The position numbers and the translations under genes are program-made. Source: Candidatus Krumholzibacteriota bacterium (GTDB lineage: Bacteria; Krumholzibacteriota; Krumholzibacteriia; LZORAL124-64-63). From it: a stretch of DNA of 64,000 bases. Below, in pieces: positions 53,492 to 62,677 of the stretch (its first letter is position 1; each line of letters starts with the position of its first letter). Below the pieces are notes generated by a model. It did no database searches. It was not told the origin of the DNA and worked only from the letters and a program-made list of their open reading frames with translations. Location: the NCBI GenBank assembly GCA_022711765.1, contig JAKLEB010000001.1:189186-253185 (forward strand), written 5' to 3'.

Positions 53492-56400
53492 ATGATGGCC
53501 GTGCGTTGGTGGAATCCGGTCCGTGCGACGCTCGTGGCCATCGGCCTGGTCGGCTTGTGCGCGGCCGGCCCGGGCCGCGCGGTGGACCTGGCCGGCGCCA
53601 AGTCGTACCGCTGGCTGGCAGGTTGGCGAATCGACTCGATCGAGTACGATTCGGATTTCCGCGTCCTGCGCTTCGAGCCGCAACTCGGGAGCTATCTCTT
53701 GACCGGCTGGTCCGACTCCCGGCCTGCGGGCGGCATCACGAACACGTACGTCGTAAAGTACGATCCCCTGCACTTCGCGACGGGGATCGACCAGAACCAG
53801 GCGTCCTGGCGCCTAGATGACGAGCTCGGCCTGCGGCTCTCCCCGCCGCCGACGATCGCCCCGGACGGGACCATCTACCACACGTTTTTCGTCCAGAACA
53901 AGATGCCCGTCGCGATTCCCCTCCTGGGCATGGATGAGAATTACGTCTGCGGTCGGGTCACGATCGCCATCGATCCCGTGAATCCCTCCCCGAAGGGCCT
54001 ACGTCCCCGCGAACGGGAGATCCTCCGCGCCGCCAAGCAGGAGCGGTTCATCCCGATCCATCATCCGAGGCATCCGTACTGCATCAACGTCGGCGAGGAC
54101 GGGACGATCACCGTCGTTCGCGACGACCAGGAGGCCAGGTTCGTGGAGATCGGCGATGTGGAGGGCGGCGACGTGGACTTCGCCTACCTCGGCGCCGACG
54201 GCCGCCGTCTCGTCGTCACCTCGGATTCGCGCCGCGTCTTCGTCTACGACTGCGCGCCCGACTCGACCTCGACCGCCGCCGGGGGAGCGTCACCGACCCT
54301 TGCGAAGCTCGCGAAGTACAATCGGCCCGACGATTCGGTGAAGGCGTTCGCGCTCCACCCGGACGGGCGCCATGCCTTCTCCGGCGGCAAGGACCGGCTG
54401 ATCACCGCGTGGGATCTGGAATCGGGCGAGACCCTCTTCACGGTCCCGACCACGGGGGACGTGCGGTGCCTCTCCGTGAGTCCCGACGGCGGCATCGTTG
54501 CGGCCGGTGACGACGAGAAGATCCTCGTTCTCGTCACGGCGGACAGCGGCCGCCGGCTCTACCGGCAGCAGCTCGGCCGCAATGCGCATACTCTGGAGTT
54601 CCATCCGCTGGGCCTCGCGCTGGTCGCCGCCTGTGAGAACGGCCTGGAGCCGACCGCGGAGTTCGTCTACCGCTACGAGCTGCTCGAGATCCCGGAGACC
54701 GCCGCGATCATCTCGGCCTGGCACGAGGAGGCGCTCACCGCCGGGACCGCGACCGGCGCGGCGCTTTCGCTGACCGCCATCCGGCGAATCGAGCAGGCGT
54801 GCGCGGACCGCAGCGACTCCCTGGACGCCCAGCTCGCGGCTCGCCTCGCCAAGGAGACCACGGCGGGCCCGAAGGACGAGTTCGAGAGCCGCGCCGAGTA
54901 CGACGAGCGCGTGAAGAAACTCGCGGCCGCCGAGGCGGAACTCCGGCGGGAATACGAGTCGCGCAAGACGGCCGTCGTGCGCGAGGCGCAGTCGGAGATT
55001 CACCGGCACCTCGACCGGGTGTTCTCGTTCCCCGACGTGACGGTCGATCTCGGGCAGTACAATGCCGAGACCGACGAGTTTTCGGCCAAGATCCACGCGA
55101 CGTTCCTCGGTCAGACCGAGACGCGCGACATCCGATTCGGGCTCGACCGGCAGGACGCCCGCTCGCTCAAGACGAACTGGCCGAGCGTGACGTTCGTCGG
55201 CCAGGCGCGTTTGCACTCGGACCTCGCGGAATCCCCGCCGAGGAAACCCGCCTCGAATCAACGGCCGACCTGGAAGAATCGATTTGACCTGGTCAAGCTG
55301 GAGATGCGAGACCCGACCACCAAGAGCTTCTACGCCATCGACCTGGATGCGCCGGGTCCCGTCTACGCCGTGGCGACCTCGTCGCCCGGAATGCCGCCCG
55401 ACCTGGTCGCGACGGCGTACTTCGAGGAGCCGTCCGGGAACGACATCCTCGATCCCGAGGAGGAGGGCACGGTCCGGATCGAGGTCGAGAATCGCGGGAC
55501 CGGGAGCGCCTTCGACACGTCGGTGTCGATCGAACCGCGGAGCATGCCCGATCTCCGCTACACCCCTTACCATTTCGGCGAGGTGCTGCCGGGCGAGAAA
55601 GTGCAGGCGGCGATCTCGCTCTGGGCCGGTCTCGACCTCCAGGACGGGACCCGCACCCTCGAGTTCACGGTGCGCGCCGCCGAGGGCTTCGCGGCCGCGC
55701 CGGTCCGGCTGACCTTCCCGACCGCCAAGCACCGGCCGCCGAAGCTCGAGGTGGTCGACGTCGGCGTCGAGGATTGGAGCAACAACGGCCGCATCGAACC
55801 CGGCGAACAGGCGACCGTCACCGCTTGCATCCAGAACCTCGGCGAAGGCCGGGCCCGCGACGTCGAGGTCACCGTGGTGCTCGGCGAACACGTTGCCTTC
55901 GCGGCCGGCGCGAGCGGCGTCTTCAAGCTCGGTCACCTGGACGCCGGCGAATTCAAGAACGTGAGCTTCAAGATCTACACCGCCACCGAGGCGGTCTCGC
56001 TGCCGATCACCATCGACCTGGGCGAGGGTACGGCGCAGTACGGCACGAGCGGCATCCCCCTCGACCTCGCGTTCGACGTGCCGCTGCGCGCGGCGAGAGA
56101 AGTGGTCGTCGCCGGGAAGGCCGACGAAGCGCGACGCTCCATCGTCCGGGAACAGGGCCTGTCGGTCGACGTGGACGAGAACATTCCCCGTACCGGGGCG
56201 AGCAATCCGGACGCCGTGGCGGTCGTCATCGGCGTCTTCGAGCAGAAGTACTCGGACGTGGTGCCGCAGGTCGCCTACGCCAAGCGCGATGCCTACACGG
56301 TTCGCGACTACCTCATCCATACGCTGGGCTACGCGCCGGAGAACATCCTGCCCCAGGATCCCGACGAGCTGATGTCCGCCGGGGCGATGAAGGCCCTGAT

Positions 56401-56986
56401 GAAGGACCAGCTGCCCGCCACCATCAAGAAGGATCGATCATCGGATGTCTTCGTCTACTATTCGGGCCACGGTGCGCCGAGCACGAGCACCCAGGAGGCA
56501 TTCCTGGTGCCGTGGGACTGCGATCCGAACCGGTTGTCCGAGCACAATTCCTACAGCGTCAAGGAATTCCAGGCCGACCTGGCCCGGCTCGAGGCCCGCA
56601 GCGTGACCCTGGTCATGGACGCCTGCTTCAGCGGCCAGATCCGCAGCGGGACGTCCATCTTCAGGAACATCAGTCCGGTGATGATCGAGGTCGAGAATCC
56701 GTTTGCGGCCCAGGAGGGGATGGTCGTGTTCGCGTCGTCGGCGCCCACTCAGGTGAGCAACTGGTGGCCGGCCAAGCGGCACGGCATGTTCACCTATGTC
56801 TTCCTGAAGGGTCTGCAGGGCGCAGGTGACCTCGATGCGGACGGCAGGCTGACCGTGCAGGAGCTCGAGACGTTCCTGTGCGACGAGAACGAGGGCGTGC
56901 CCTACTGGTCGCTGCGCGAGTACCAGCGGCTCCAGGTGCCGGTGGTCGTTGGCGACCGGTCGTTCGTGCTGGCGACCTACAAGTAG
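53492..56986 (+). CDS. Secreted WD40-repeat / caspase-like (C14) cysteine peptidase
   Basis: This 1164-residue exported protein has a caspase-type domain at its end. Residues 1-30 form a signal peptide (ATLVAIGLVGLCAAGPGRA). About 40-400 looks like a beta-propeller, with WD40-like repeats at VKAFALHPDGRHAFSGG and VRCLSVSPDGGIVAAGDD. A charged helical stretch (FESRAEYDERVKKLAAAEAE) and a beta domain (YNAETDEFSAKI) follow near residues 465-620. Two CARDB-like modules occupy about 640-870. The caspase fold runs from NPDAVAVVIG near 908, with catalytic His993 (YYSGHGAP) and Cys1045 (MDACFSG). An Asp-rich EF-hand-like loop (DLDADGRLTVQE) follows. It faces the caspase operon on the other strand. 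The substrate is unknown. Confidence 0.82.
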   Translation: MMAVRWWNPVRATLVAIGLVGLCAAGPGRAVDLAGAKSYRWLAGWRIDSIEYDSDFRVLRFEPQLGSYLLTGWSDSRPAGGITNTYVVKYDPLHFATGIDQNQASWRLDDELGLRLSPPPTIAPDGTIYHTFFVQNKMPVAIPLLGMDENYVCGRVTIAIDPVNPSPKGLRPREREILRAAKQERFIPIHHPRHPYCINVGEDGTITVVRDDQEARFVEIGDVEGGDVDFAYLGADGRRLVVTSDSRRVFVYDCAPDSTSTAAGGASPTLAKLAKYNRPDDSVKAFALHPDGRHAFSGGKDRLITAWDLESGETLFTVPTTGDVRCLSVSPDGGIVAAGDDEKILVLVTADSGRRLYRQQLGRNAHTLEFHPLGLALVAACENGLEPTAEFVYRYELLEIPETAAIISAWHEEALTAGTATGAALSLTAIRRIEQACADRSDSLDAQLAARLAKETTAGPKDEFESRAEYDERVKKLAAAEAELRREYESRKTAVVREAQSEIHRHLDRVFSFPDVTVDLGQYNAETDEFSAKIHATFLGQTETRDIRFGLDRQDARSLKTNWPSVTFVGQARLHSDLAESPPRKPASNQRPTWKNRFDLVKLEMRDPTTKSFYAIDLDAPGPVYAVATSSPGMPPDLVATAYFEEPSGNDILDPEEEGTVRIEVENRGTGSAFDTSVSIEPRSMPDLRYTPYHFGEVLPGEKVQAAISLWAGLDLQDGTRTLEFTVRAAEGFAAAPVRLTFPTAKHRPPKLEVVDVGVEDWSNNGRIEPGEQATVTACIQNLGEGRARDVEVTVVLGEHVAFAAGASGVFKLGHLDAGEFKNVSFKIYTATEAVSLPITIDLGEGTAQYGTSGIPLDLAFDVPLRAAREVVVAGKADEARRSIVREQGLSVDVDENIPRTGASNPDAVAVVIGVFEQKYSDVVPQVAYAKRDAYTVRDYLIHTLGYAPENILPQDPDELMSAGAMKALMKDQLPATIKKDRSSDVFVYYSGHGAPSTSTQEAFLVPWDCDPNRLSEHNSYSVKEFQADLARLEARSVTLVMDACFSGQIRSGTSIFRNISPVMIEVENPFAAQEGMVVFASSAPTQVSNWWPAKRHGMFTYVFLKGLQGAGDLDADGRLTVQELETFLCDENEGVPYWSLREYQRLQVPVVVGDRSFVLATYK

Positions 56987-56995
56987 GCGACCATC

Positions 56996-57014
56996 CGCGG
57001 CCGGGTCGGCCGCG
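56996..57014. terminator. Hairpin between the two convergent caspase genes
   Basis: CGCGGCCG, loop GGT, CGGCCGCG: a perfect 8-base-pair stem in the 36-base gap, usable from either side. No T-run. Confidence 0.5.
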
Positions 57015-57022
57015 AGCGCGCG

Positions 57023-58792
57023 TCACCTTCTGGCGCCGATCAGGACCCGCTGGTCGTAATCGCCCTGGATGACCGGATCCTGCTCGACGCCGTGGAGCCG
57101 CCGAGCCTGGTAGGGGACGCCGGCGCTGCGGTCGGACACGAACGCGTGCAGCTCGGCGAAGGTGAGCGAACCGTCCCCGTCGCGGTCGGCCGCGAGGCCG
57201 CTCACGCCGGCCAGCAGCTGATACGTGAACAGTCCGTGCCGCTGCGCGTTGAACCAGCACGAGACCTGCCGATCCGACGCCGCCGCCATCACGACCGTTT
57301 CCGGAGGCCACGTGGTCTGGTTCGCGACCTCGACGGCGACCGGCGAGATGTTGTCGAAGACGTTCTCGCCGGAGAAGCAGGCGTCGAGGATCACCGTCAC
57401 GGATCGCGCCTCGATCTTCGCCAGGTTCCCGTAGAACGTGTCGAGGGGATAGCCGCCCAGCTCGACGTACTGCGGATCGCATTCGACGGGCAAGAGATAG
57501 CCGCGAGCCGATCGTCCCTCTTCTTGGAGGTCTTTCAGGCCCGGCGCGCCGTGACCCGAGTAATAGACGAAGACGTCGCTCTCGTGGGGCTTGACGGCGT
57601 TGTTGAGCCGCCCGCGGTGGTCCTCCGCCGTCCCGAAGATCACCCTCAGGTCGCCCTGGTTCGCGTTCTCGACCAGGATCACGTTGCCCTCCTGGTAACC
57701 CAGCGATTCGGTCAGCAGGCGTTTGATCGCGCTTGCATCATTGAGGGCGAACTCGACCGGGCGGGTCCGCTGGTAGTCCCGGTTGCCGATGACGACGGCG
57801 ACCGCATCCGGGTTGGCGTGCGCCGCGCGGGGGAACGAGAACTCGGTCGGCGCCGCGCGCTCGGCGCCGCCGGCGGCGGCGTCGAACGTGTACAGCTTCA
57901 GGTTCGCCGGGTTGGTGACCTCCAGGTGAACGAATTCGAGAGCTCCCTGCCGGTAGGCGAGGCGCGGGTTGGTGTAGCTCAGCTTGTCCAGGTTCTCGTC
58001 GAATGCGGGCGCGTCCGCCAGCGGCACCGGCAGCACGACCGGCTGGATGTGCTCGATCTGCAGCGTGAAGGTCTCGGCGTCGGCGTCGTATTCGGCCGCG
58101 ACGAGGTCGCCCCCGAGAAGCCATTCGGTGTATTCTGCGACGACCTGCTCCTGGAGCGTCTCGACCATCCTGGCCCGATTCTCGGGGGACGTGCGCGCTT
58201 CGAAATCGGCGGCCTTCTCGAACTTGCCCCTGGTCTGCCAGGCGGCCAATCGCTGCATGACGCTGCCGCCGATCGTCCGTTCGGGATCGAAACGCTGATG
58301 GACGTAGAAGTAGTCGATGCCCGCGTGCTCGTATCGCCAATCATTGGCGATGCACTCGTAGCGCACGGTGATCGTCTGTCCGGCGAAACGAGTCAGATCG
58401 AGCGAGATTGGTTGGTATGGACCACCGTTGATGAGCTTGCGGAATATCTCGCTTGGCTGGCCGCCGGCCGGAACGACCAGGATCCGGCACACGTGGTCGC
58501 CCAACCCGCAGGTCGCCATTTCGAGCGTGGCTTCCGTGCCCGGGAAGAGCCGCACCGTCTTCTCCAGGAAGGCAGCCTCCTCGCCGCTGACCGGATGCAC
58601 GACCAGCCAGTGTCCGTTGCCCTTAAGCTCCTTGATGTTCTCGAAGTTGCGGGGGTCGGTCTTGATGCGGTCGTAGTCGATGAAGTCTCCCTTGAGCTGC
58701 CGGGGCAGCGGGGCGTCCTGGTCGGCTCCGGCCGCCGGGGCGAGCGTGGCGGTCGCGACGGCGAGGATCAGGACCTGGAACCTGGATGACAT
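57023..58792 (-). CDS. Secreted caspase-like (C14) cysteine peptidase, second copy
   Basis: This 589-residue exported relative of the neighbouring caspase lacks the propeller. It has a signal peptide (RFQVLILAVATATLAPAAGA), a domain at about 30-190 that may bind a ligand (GHWLVVHPVSGEEAAFLEKT and ITVRYECIANDWRYEHAGID), and a helix plus beta unit (FEKAADFEARTS and YDADAETFTLQI). The caspase domain runs from NPDAVAVVIGNRDY near 347, with His414 (YYSGHGAP) and Cys472 (LDACFSG). A canonical EF-hand-like loop (DRDGDGSLTFAEL) lies near 540. ATG 58792 is used since it starts the signal peptide; AAAGGG is ten bases upstream. It is the last gene of the minus-strand operon, 50 bases after the DUF4384 gene. 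Confidence 0.82.
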   Translation of the reverse strand: MSSRFQVLILAVATATLAPAAGADQDAPLPRQLKGDFIDYDRIKTDPRNFENIKELKGNGHWLVVHPVSGEEAAFLEKTVRLFPGTEATLEMATCGLGDHVCRILVVPAGGQPSEIFRKLINGGPYQPISLDLTRFAGQTITVRYECIANDWRYEHAGIDYFYVHQRFDPERTIGGSVMQRLAAWQTRGKFEKAADFEARTSPENRARMVETLQEQVVAEYTEWLLGGDLVAAEYDADAETFTLQIEHIQPVVLPVPLADAPAFDENLDKLSYTNPRLAYRQGALEFVHLEVTNPANLKLYTFDAAAGGAERAAPTEFSFPRAAHANPDAVAVVIGNRDYQRTRPVEFALNDASAIKRLLTESLGYQEGNVILVENANQGDLRVIFGTAEDHRGRLNNAVKPHESDVFVYYSGHGAPGLKDLQEEGRSARGYLLPVECDPQYVELGGYPLDTFYGNLAKIEARSVTVILDACFSGENVFDNISPVAVEVANQTTWPPETVVMAAASDRQVSCWFNAQRHGLFTYQLLAGVSGLAADRDGDGSLTFAELHAFVSDRSAGVPYQARRLHGVEQDPVIQGDYDQRVLIGARR

Positions 58793-58842
58793 GTTGCCAG
58801 CCCTTTCTGCAGGCGAACTCCGGCGCGTGTGCGGCACGATCA

Positions 58843-59766
58843 TCATTCGAGGATCGTGTAATACGCATCTGCTTCCGCTCGTTCCGACGCGGGGATCTGC
58901 AAGATCCAGCGGTTGAGATCGTCGAGCGCGGCCTCGTAGGTTGGGATGTACCCGGCGCCGAAGTCAGTCATGGTGTTCGAGAGGAACGAGTACTCCTTCA
59001 GCGTCGCGACGACTGCGATATACTCCTCGGTGCGTCGCTGGCCGTCCGGGACACCGAGGCGCAAGTGGACGAACGCCTGGTCCGGATCCTCGTGGTCCGG
59101 CAGCACGAACGGCGTGTCGGCCGTCACGCGGTTGTCCGGGATCTTCGCATTCGGCAGCAGCACGCTGACCGTCCCGTCCGCGTAGACATTGAAGACGGTG
59201 ATCCAGCAGTCCAGGCTCGCGCGGATCTCCAGGATCAGTTCCTCGCCGGCGCGATAGATGCCTGAATCGTTGCCACGCAGATCGACCCGGACCACGAAGT
59301 CGCTGTTGGGCTCCTCGTTCTCCACGACGACGCGGACTTCGAGCCGGCAGACGATCTGCAGCACGTCGGGCGCCGGTTCTTCCGTGTCGTAATTCAGGTT
59401 GCGCGTGTCCACGATTTTGCCGCTGACCTCGCGGTGGATCGCCCTGCTGAAACGCTCGAAGCGCGAATCGCCCGCCTCCGCCTGCACGTAATCGTCGCTG
59501 GCGCGGACGAGGAACGAGTCGGTCGCTTTCGCGACGGCGTCCTTCAACGCAAGATCGCGGGCCTGGTCTCGAGCTTCCTCGATCGTCTGGTCGACCAGGG
59601 TCACGCGACCCTCGCCGGCTGTCCACGGCAGGTCGTCGTGGCCGGCCACGTCAGCGGCCGGCGCCGCGACACACGCAGCGCCGAGGACGAAGGCTGCCAA
59701 CGCAGCCGTCAGGGCGCGGACGATCGCGCCCCCAGGACCCGCATCGCGAAAGCGACGCCCGCTCAC
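58843..59766 (-). CDS. Exported DUF4384-domain protein
   Basis: The 307 residues begin with a signal peptide (IVRALTAALAAFVLGAACVAAPA). Residues 45-145 resemble the LPP20/FlgT N-terminal fold (GRVTLVDQTIEEARDQARDLAL, ending in a short strand CRLEVRVVVEN). Residues 150-260 match DUF4384, whose usual pattern is a strand pair around ITVFNVYADGTVSVLLPN. DUF4384 proteins often lie beside secreted caspases and LPP20 lipoproteins, but their role is not established. GTG 59766 overlaps the stop of the lipoprotein gene, indicating coupling. Confidence 0.72.
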   Translation of the reverse strand: MSGRRFRDAGPGGAIVRALTAALAAFVLGAACVAAPAADVAGHDDLPWTAGEGRVTLVDQTIEEARDQARDLALKDAVAKATDSFLVRASDDYVQAEAGDSRFERFSRAIHREVSGKIVDTRNLNYDTEEPAPDVLQIVCRLEVRVVVENEEPNSDFVVRVDLRGNDSGIYRAGEELILEIRASLDCWITVFNVYADGTVSVLLPNAKIPDNRVTADTPFVLPDHEDPDQAFVHLRLGVPDGQRRTEEYIAVVATLKEYSFLSNTMTDFGAGYIPTYEAALDDLNRWILQIPASERAEADAYYTILE

Positions 59767-60320
59767 TTGCCTACTGCGTTCTCGAGCGCCTGGAACGCCT
59801 GGGATTCACGGAACCGGGTGTACATCTCCTCGTCCTTGCTGATGTCGCCCAGGAGAGCCTGGTCGGCGGACTTCCGCGGCACCTCGGCCAGCACGAACGC
59901 GCGCCAGACCGCGCCCTCGCGGACGGTCTCCTGCTTGCGGATGCGGGCGCCGACCAGGGTCTGCTCCGTGACCCGCTTGGTGGCGCTCGTCGATTTGTCC
60001 AGCAACTGGGCCTCGGCGCCGGAGCCGACTTCCTCGACGAACCGGGTCATCAGGTCCTGGATCCGCGCGCTGACCTCGCTGGCGAGGCGGGCCTGGGCGT
60101 CCAGTTCCGCCTTGTCCACGGCGAACTGCGGGTCCTGGCTCGTCGCGGTGGCTTTCGCCAGGTAGACCGTGTCGTCCTCGGGCGGGTTCTGGTACCAGGC
60201 GGGCCAGGCGACGGACGAGTCGGCGGGATCCGTGACAGGCGCGGAGCCGCCCCCGCAGCCCGCGGCAGCGAGCAGTCCAGCGGTGAGGATCATCCAGGTG
60301 AGCGCGCGCATCGACTTCAT
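59763..60320 (-). CDS. LPP20-like lipoprotein
   Basis: The 185 residues start with a lipoprotein signal ending in LLAAAGC (Cys22). After a short linker (PAWYQNPPEDDTVYLAKAT, typical of LPP20 proteins) comes one alpha/beta domain with a long helix (AVDKAELDAQARLASEVSARI), as in LPP20/FlgT_N-type proteins. The outer membrane or periplasmic face of the inner membrane is likely; +2 is Gly, so outer-membrane sorting is plausible. The gene lies 64 bases after the MltC-like gene, and its stop overlaps the DUF4384 start. Function unknown. Confidence 0.72.
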   Translation of the reverse strand: MKSMRALTWMILTAGLLAAAGCGGGSAPVTDPADSSVAWPAWYQNPPEDDTVYLAKATATSQDPQFAVDKAELDAQARLASEVSARIQDLMTRFVEEVGSGAEAQLLDKSTSATKRVTEQTLVGARIRKQETVREGAVWRAFVLAEVPRKSADQALLGDISKDEEMYTRFRESQAFQALENAVGK

Positions 60321-60384
60321 GGCGACCCCTTTGCGTTCGGTTGTCCGAGGCGCCGCGTGCGAGACGCGGCGGCCAGCGTTCAGA

Positions 60385-61614
60385 TCAGTTCTTCCACTCG
60401 TCGTAGTACTTCACTCGATCCAGGATCTTCGCGATGTAGTCCCGGGTCTCCTGGTAGGGCAGTTCCCGCTCCAGCCGCGCGAGCACGGCGTCGGGCGCCA
60501 TGCCGTTGATCACGTCGGCGGCCGCTTTCACCCGGGTCCCGCCAGTGAAGGCCCGGCTGACGTTGCCGGCGCCCGTATTGTACGCGCAGATCGCGCAGTA
60601 CAGGCGACTGAGGTCGTTCGTGATGGGCTCGAGGTAGCGGGTCATCACCAGGTTCAGGTAAGCGCACCCCAGCTCGATGTTGTTGCGGGGATCGTAGAGG
60701 TAATTCGGCGTGGGCAGGCTGCTCTGCCCGTACACGTACTGGTACGCGTCCTTGCCGCCGTACCCGGGCACGAGTTGCATCAGACCGTACGCCGGCACGT
60801 GCGATCTGGCCTTGGGGTTGAAATAGGATTCGGTATGGATCACGGCCAGGACCACGCGCGTGTCGAGGTCGTAGCGGCGGGCGAAGGTCGTCACCGATTC
60901 CAGGTACCGCTCGGCCCGGACCCTCAGGTGCCGGGGCACGAGCGGGACGGCCACGGAGAGCTTGATCCGGGTCACGCCGTCTCCGGACTCGACCGGCGTC
61001 CGGGAGACGCGCTGGCGGCTCACGACCTCGGCGGCGAACTGCCGGGCGTTGCCCGCGTCGACGGGATTGCCGTCGGTGCCCGCCAGCTGGTTCTCCAGGA
61101 CCGGGCGCTGGCCGAGCGGCCGGGGAGCCTGGTCCAGCACGGGATAGTCCATCGTCGTGCCCTGATCGACGACCAGGCCCGCGACGGCGGCGCGGAGGCG
61201 TTCGAGGCCAGCCGGCCCGCCCTCGGCCTCGTCCGCCGGAACCAGGACCTCGATCACGGCCTCGCCTTTCTCGAAATCGACCGCCGTCCTGGTGTCTCGC
61301 GCCTGGTCGTATTCCACCCAGTCCTTGCGGGTCGTGCCGGCGTAGGTGCCCCACTTGGCCTCGACCTCGGCCCGGAACCTCGCGAATGCCAGGCTGTCGG
61401 CCTCGACCCACGCCCGCCAGTCGCGCTCCATGCGGGCCGTGAACTCGTCGAACTGACGATTCTGGTCCTCGACCATGCGGTCGAAATCGCTCTGGCGTTC
61501 GCGGTCCGCGTCCTGCGCGTTGACAGTGGGCGCCGACGCCGCCACCACCACGACGGCTGCCGACAGCAGAACCACGCACGCCCGTCCGACACTCCTGCCA
61601 GCAGGCTGCAGCAT
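60385..61614 (-). CDS. MltC-like membrane-bound lytic transglycosylase
   Basis: This is predicted to cut peptidoglycan glycan strands. The 409 residues comprise a signal peptide (VVLLSAAVVVVAASAPTVNA), an N-terminal MltC-type domain (about 45-235, with EAKWGTYAGTTRKDWVEY and VDFEKGEAVIEV) and a C-terminal SLT domain with catalytic Glu262 in IHTESYFNP, then YGLMQLVPGYGGKDAY and AYNTGAGNVSRAF. Unlike E. coli MltC no lipobox cysteine is seen, so it may be soluble in the periplasm. ATG 61614, two bases before the end of the preceding gene, follows GGGAGGGG at seven bases. A link between wall cleavage and the caspases is inferred from gene order only. Confidence 0.88.
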   Translation of the reverse strand: MLQPAGRSVGRACVVLLSAAVVVVAASAPTVNAQDADRERQSDFDRMVEDQNRQFDEFTARMERDWRAWVEADSLAFARFRAEVEAKWGTYAGTTRKDWVEYDQARDTRTAVDFEKGEAVIEVLVPADEAEGGPAGLERLRAAVAGLVVDQGTTMDYPVLDQAPRPLGQRPVLENQLAGTDGNPVDAGNARQFAAEVVSRQRVSRTPVESGDGVTRIKLSVAVPLVPRHLRVRAERYLESVTTFARRYDLDTRVVLAVIHTESYFNPKARSHVPAYGLMQLVPGYGGKDAYQYVYGQSSLPTPNYLYDPRNNIELGCAYLNLVMTRYLEPITNDLSRLYCAICAYNTGAGNVSRAFTGGTRVKAAADVINGMAPDAVLARLERELPYQETRDYIAKILDRVKYYDEWKN

Positions 61615-61615
61615 G

Positions 61616-62677
61616 TCATTCCCCTCCCGAGGTCGGTGATTCCGGGATGCCCGGATCGAAGATCGGCGCCACCGCCGGAGTCCGGTTCCGATCCTTGAAC
61701 AGGCTCTCGTTGGCCTGATGGAACCGCAGCAGGTCGCCGACCCGGATGGTGAGGAACGGATTGGGGTTGCGCAATTCGGCCAAGGCAGCCCCGGCCATCG
61801 TGACTCGGCTCTGATCCAGAGTCCGCGCCTGGGCGGCGAAAGCCTCGGGATTCGGCTGCCCATAGAAATCGTCCAGGCTGGCCATGATGTTCAACTTGAT
61901 GAGCGCCTGGGTGGCGACGTCCACGTCCCCGGTGACCAGCAGCCCGGCGCGGTCGGCGGTGATGTGGGCTTCCTTCGACCAGTCCAGGAGATTGCCTCCG
62001 ACCCCGCCGATGATGACGCGGACGAGAACATCGGGTAGCGCCGAGTTCAGGAGCGCGCGCAGCCCCTTGTTGACGTCCAGGAAGTACACGTGCCGGCAGT
62101 GCAGATGGCCGACTTGGCGGGCGATCAGATACCGCAGTTCCTCCGGCTTGAATGCCCAGAGGAAGTCGTTGCCGATGACCAGGCTGGGGTTCGTGAAATT
62201 CGTGACTTCGAACGCGCGTTGCCCGGTCCAGCCCACGTAGACCGACGGAACGGGCACCGGATCCCCCTCGATCGCGCCGAGAGCGTTGCAGGCGTCGACG
62301 ACCATGTCGTGGATGGCGGGATACTGATCGCGCCCGACCTTGACGTACTGGGTGTTCTTGATGCCCGGAGAGTAGCGATTCTTGTATTCCCGGTAGTAGA
62401 GGCCCGTCAAGAACCGCAACGGCGGACTTTCGGTGGCGCGCTGCAACTCCTCGGTCAGCCGGAGCCCCTCGGCGGTCGCGTACCAGTGCTCGGCCCCGAG
62501 ATCGGCCGGCGTCACCGGACGCCACGTGTCGTCGGGCGGCGCCAGGATCAGCCGTTCGTACTGCCGGGTGCCGAACACGATCAGCACCAGCAACAGGACG
62601 AGGAGCCATACCTTGCGACTGTGCAGTAGCCTGGACCGACGCGACTGGTGGGTCTCCGTCTTCGCTTCCACGGCCAT
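61616..62677 (-). CDS. M48 peptidase-like membrane protein with lost HExxH motif
   Basis: The 353-residue protein has one membrane helix (about 23-36, VWLLVLLLVLIVF) and an M48-type domain (VTNFTNPSLVIGNDFLWAF, FKPEELRYLIA, ADRAGLLVTGD). At the active site, where HELGHI..RH is usual, it reads RQVGHLHCRH (residues 187-196): the first zinc histidine and catalytic glutamate are Arg and Gln. The third ligand before AD is also not Glu (HITADRA). The frame is intact, so this looks like a conserved pseudo-enzyme or a protein with a new role, not a decayed gene. It heads the minus-strand operon and is divergent from the gene at 62891. Confidence 0.75.
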   Translation of the reverse strand: MAVEAKTETHQSRRSRLLHSRKVWLLVLLLVLIVFGTRQYERLILAPPDDTWRPVTPADLGAEHWYATAEGLRLTEELQRATESPPLRFLTGLYYREYKNRYSPGIKNTQYVKVGRDQYPAIHDMVVDACNALGAIEGDPVPVPSVYVGWTGQRAFEVTNFTNPSLVIGNDFLWAFKPEELRYLIARQVGHLHCRHVYFLDVNKGLRALLNSALPDVLVRVIIGGVGGNLLDWSKEAHITADRAGLLVTGDVDVATQALIKLNIMASLDDFYGQPNPEAFAAQARTLDQSRVTMAGAALAELRNPNPFLTIRVGDLLRFHQANESLFKDRNRTPAVAPIFDPGIPESPTSGGE

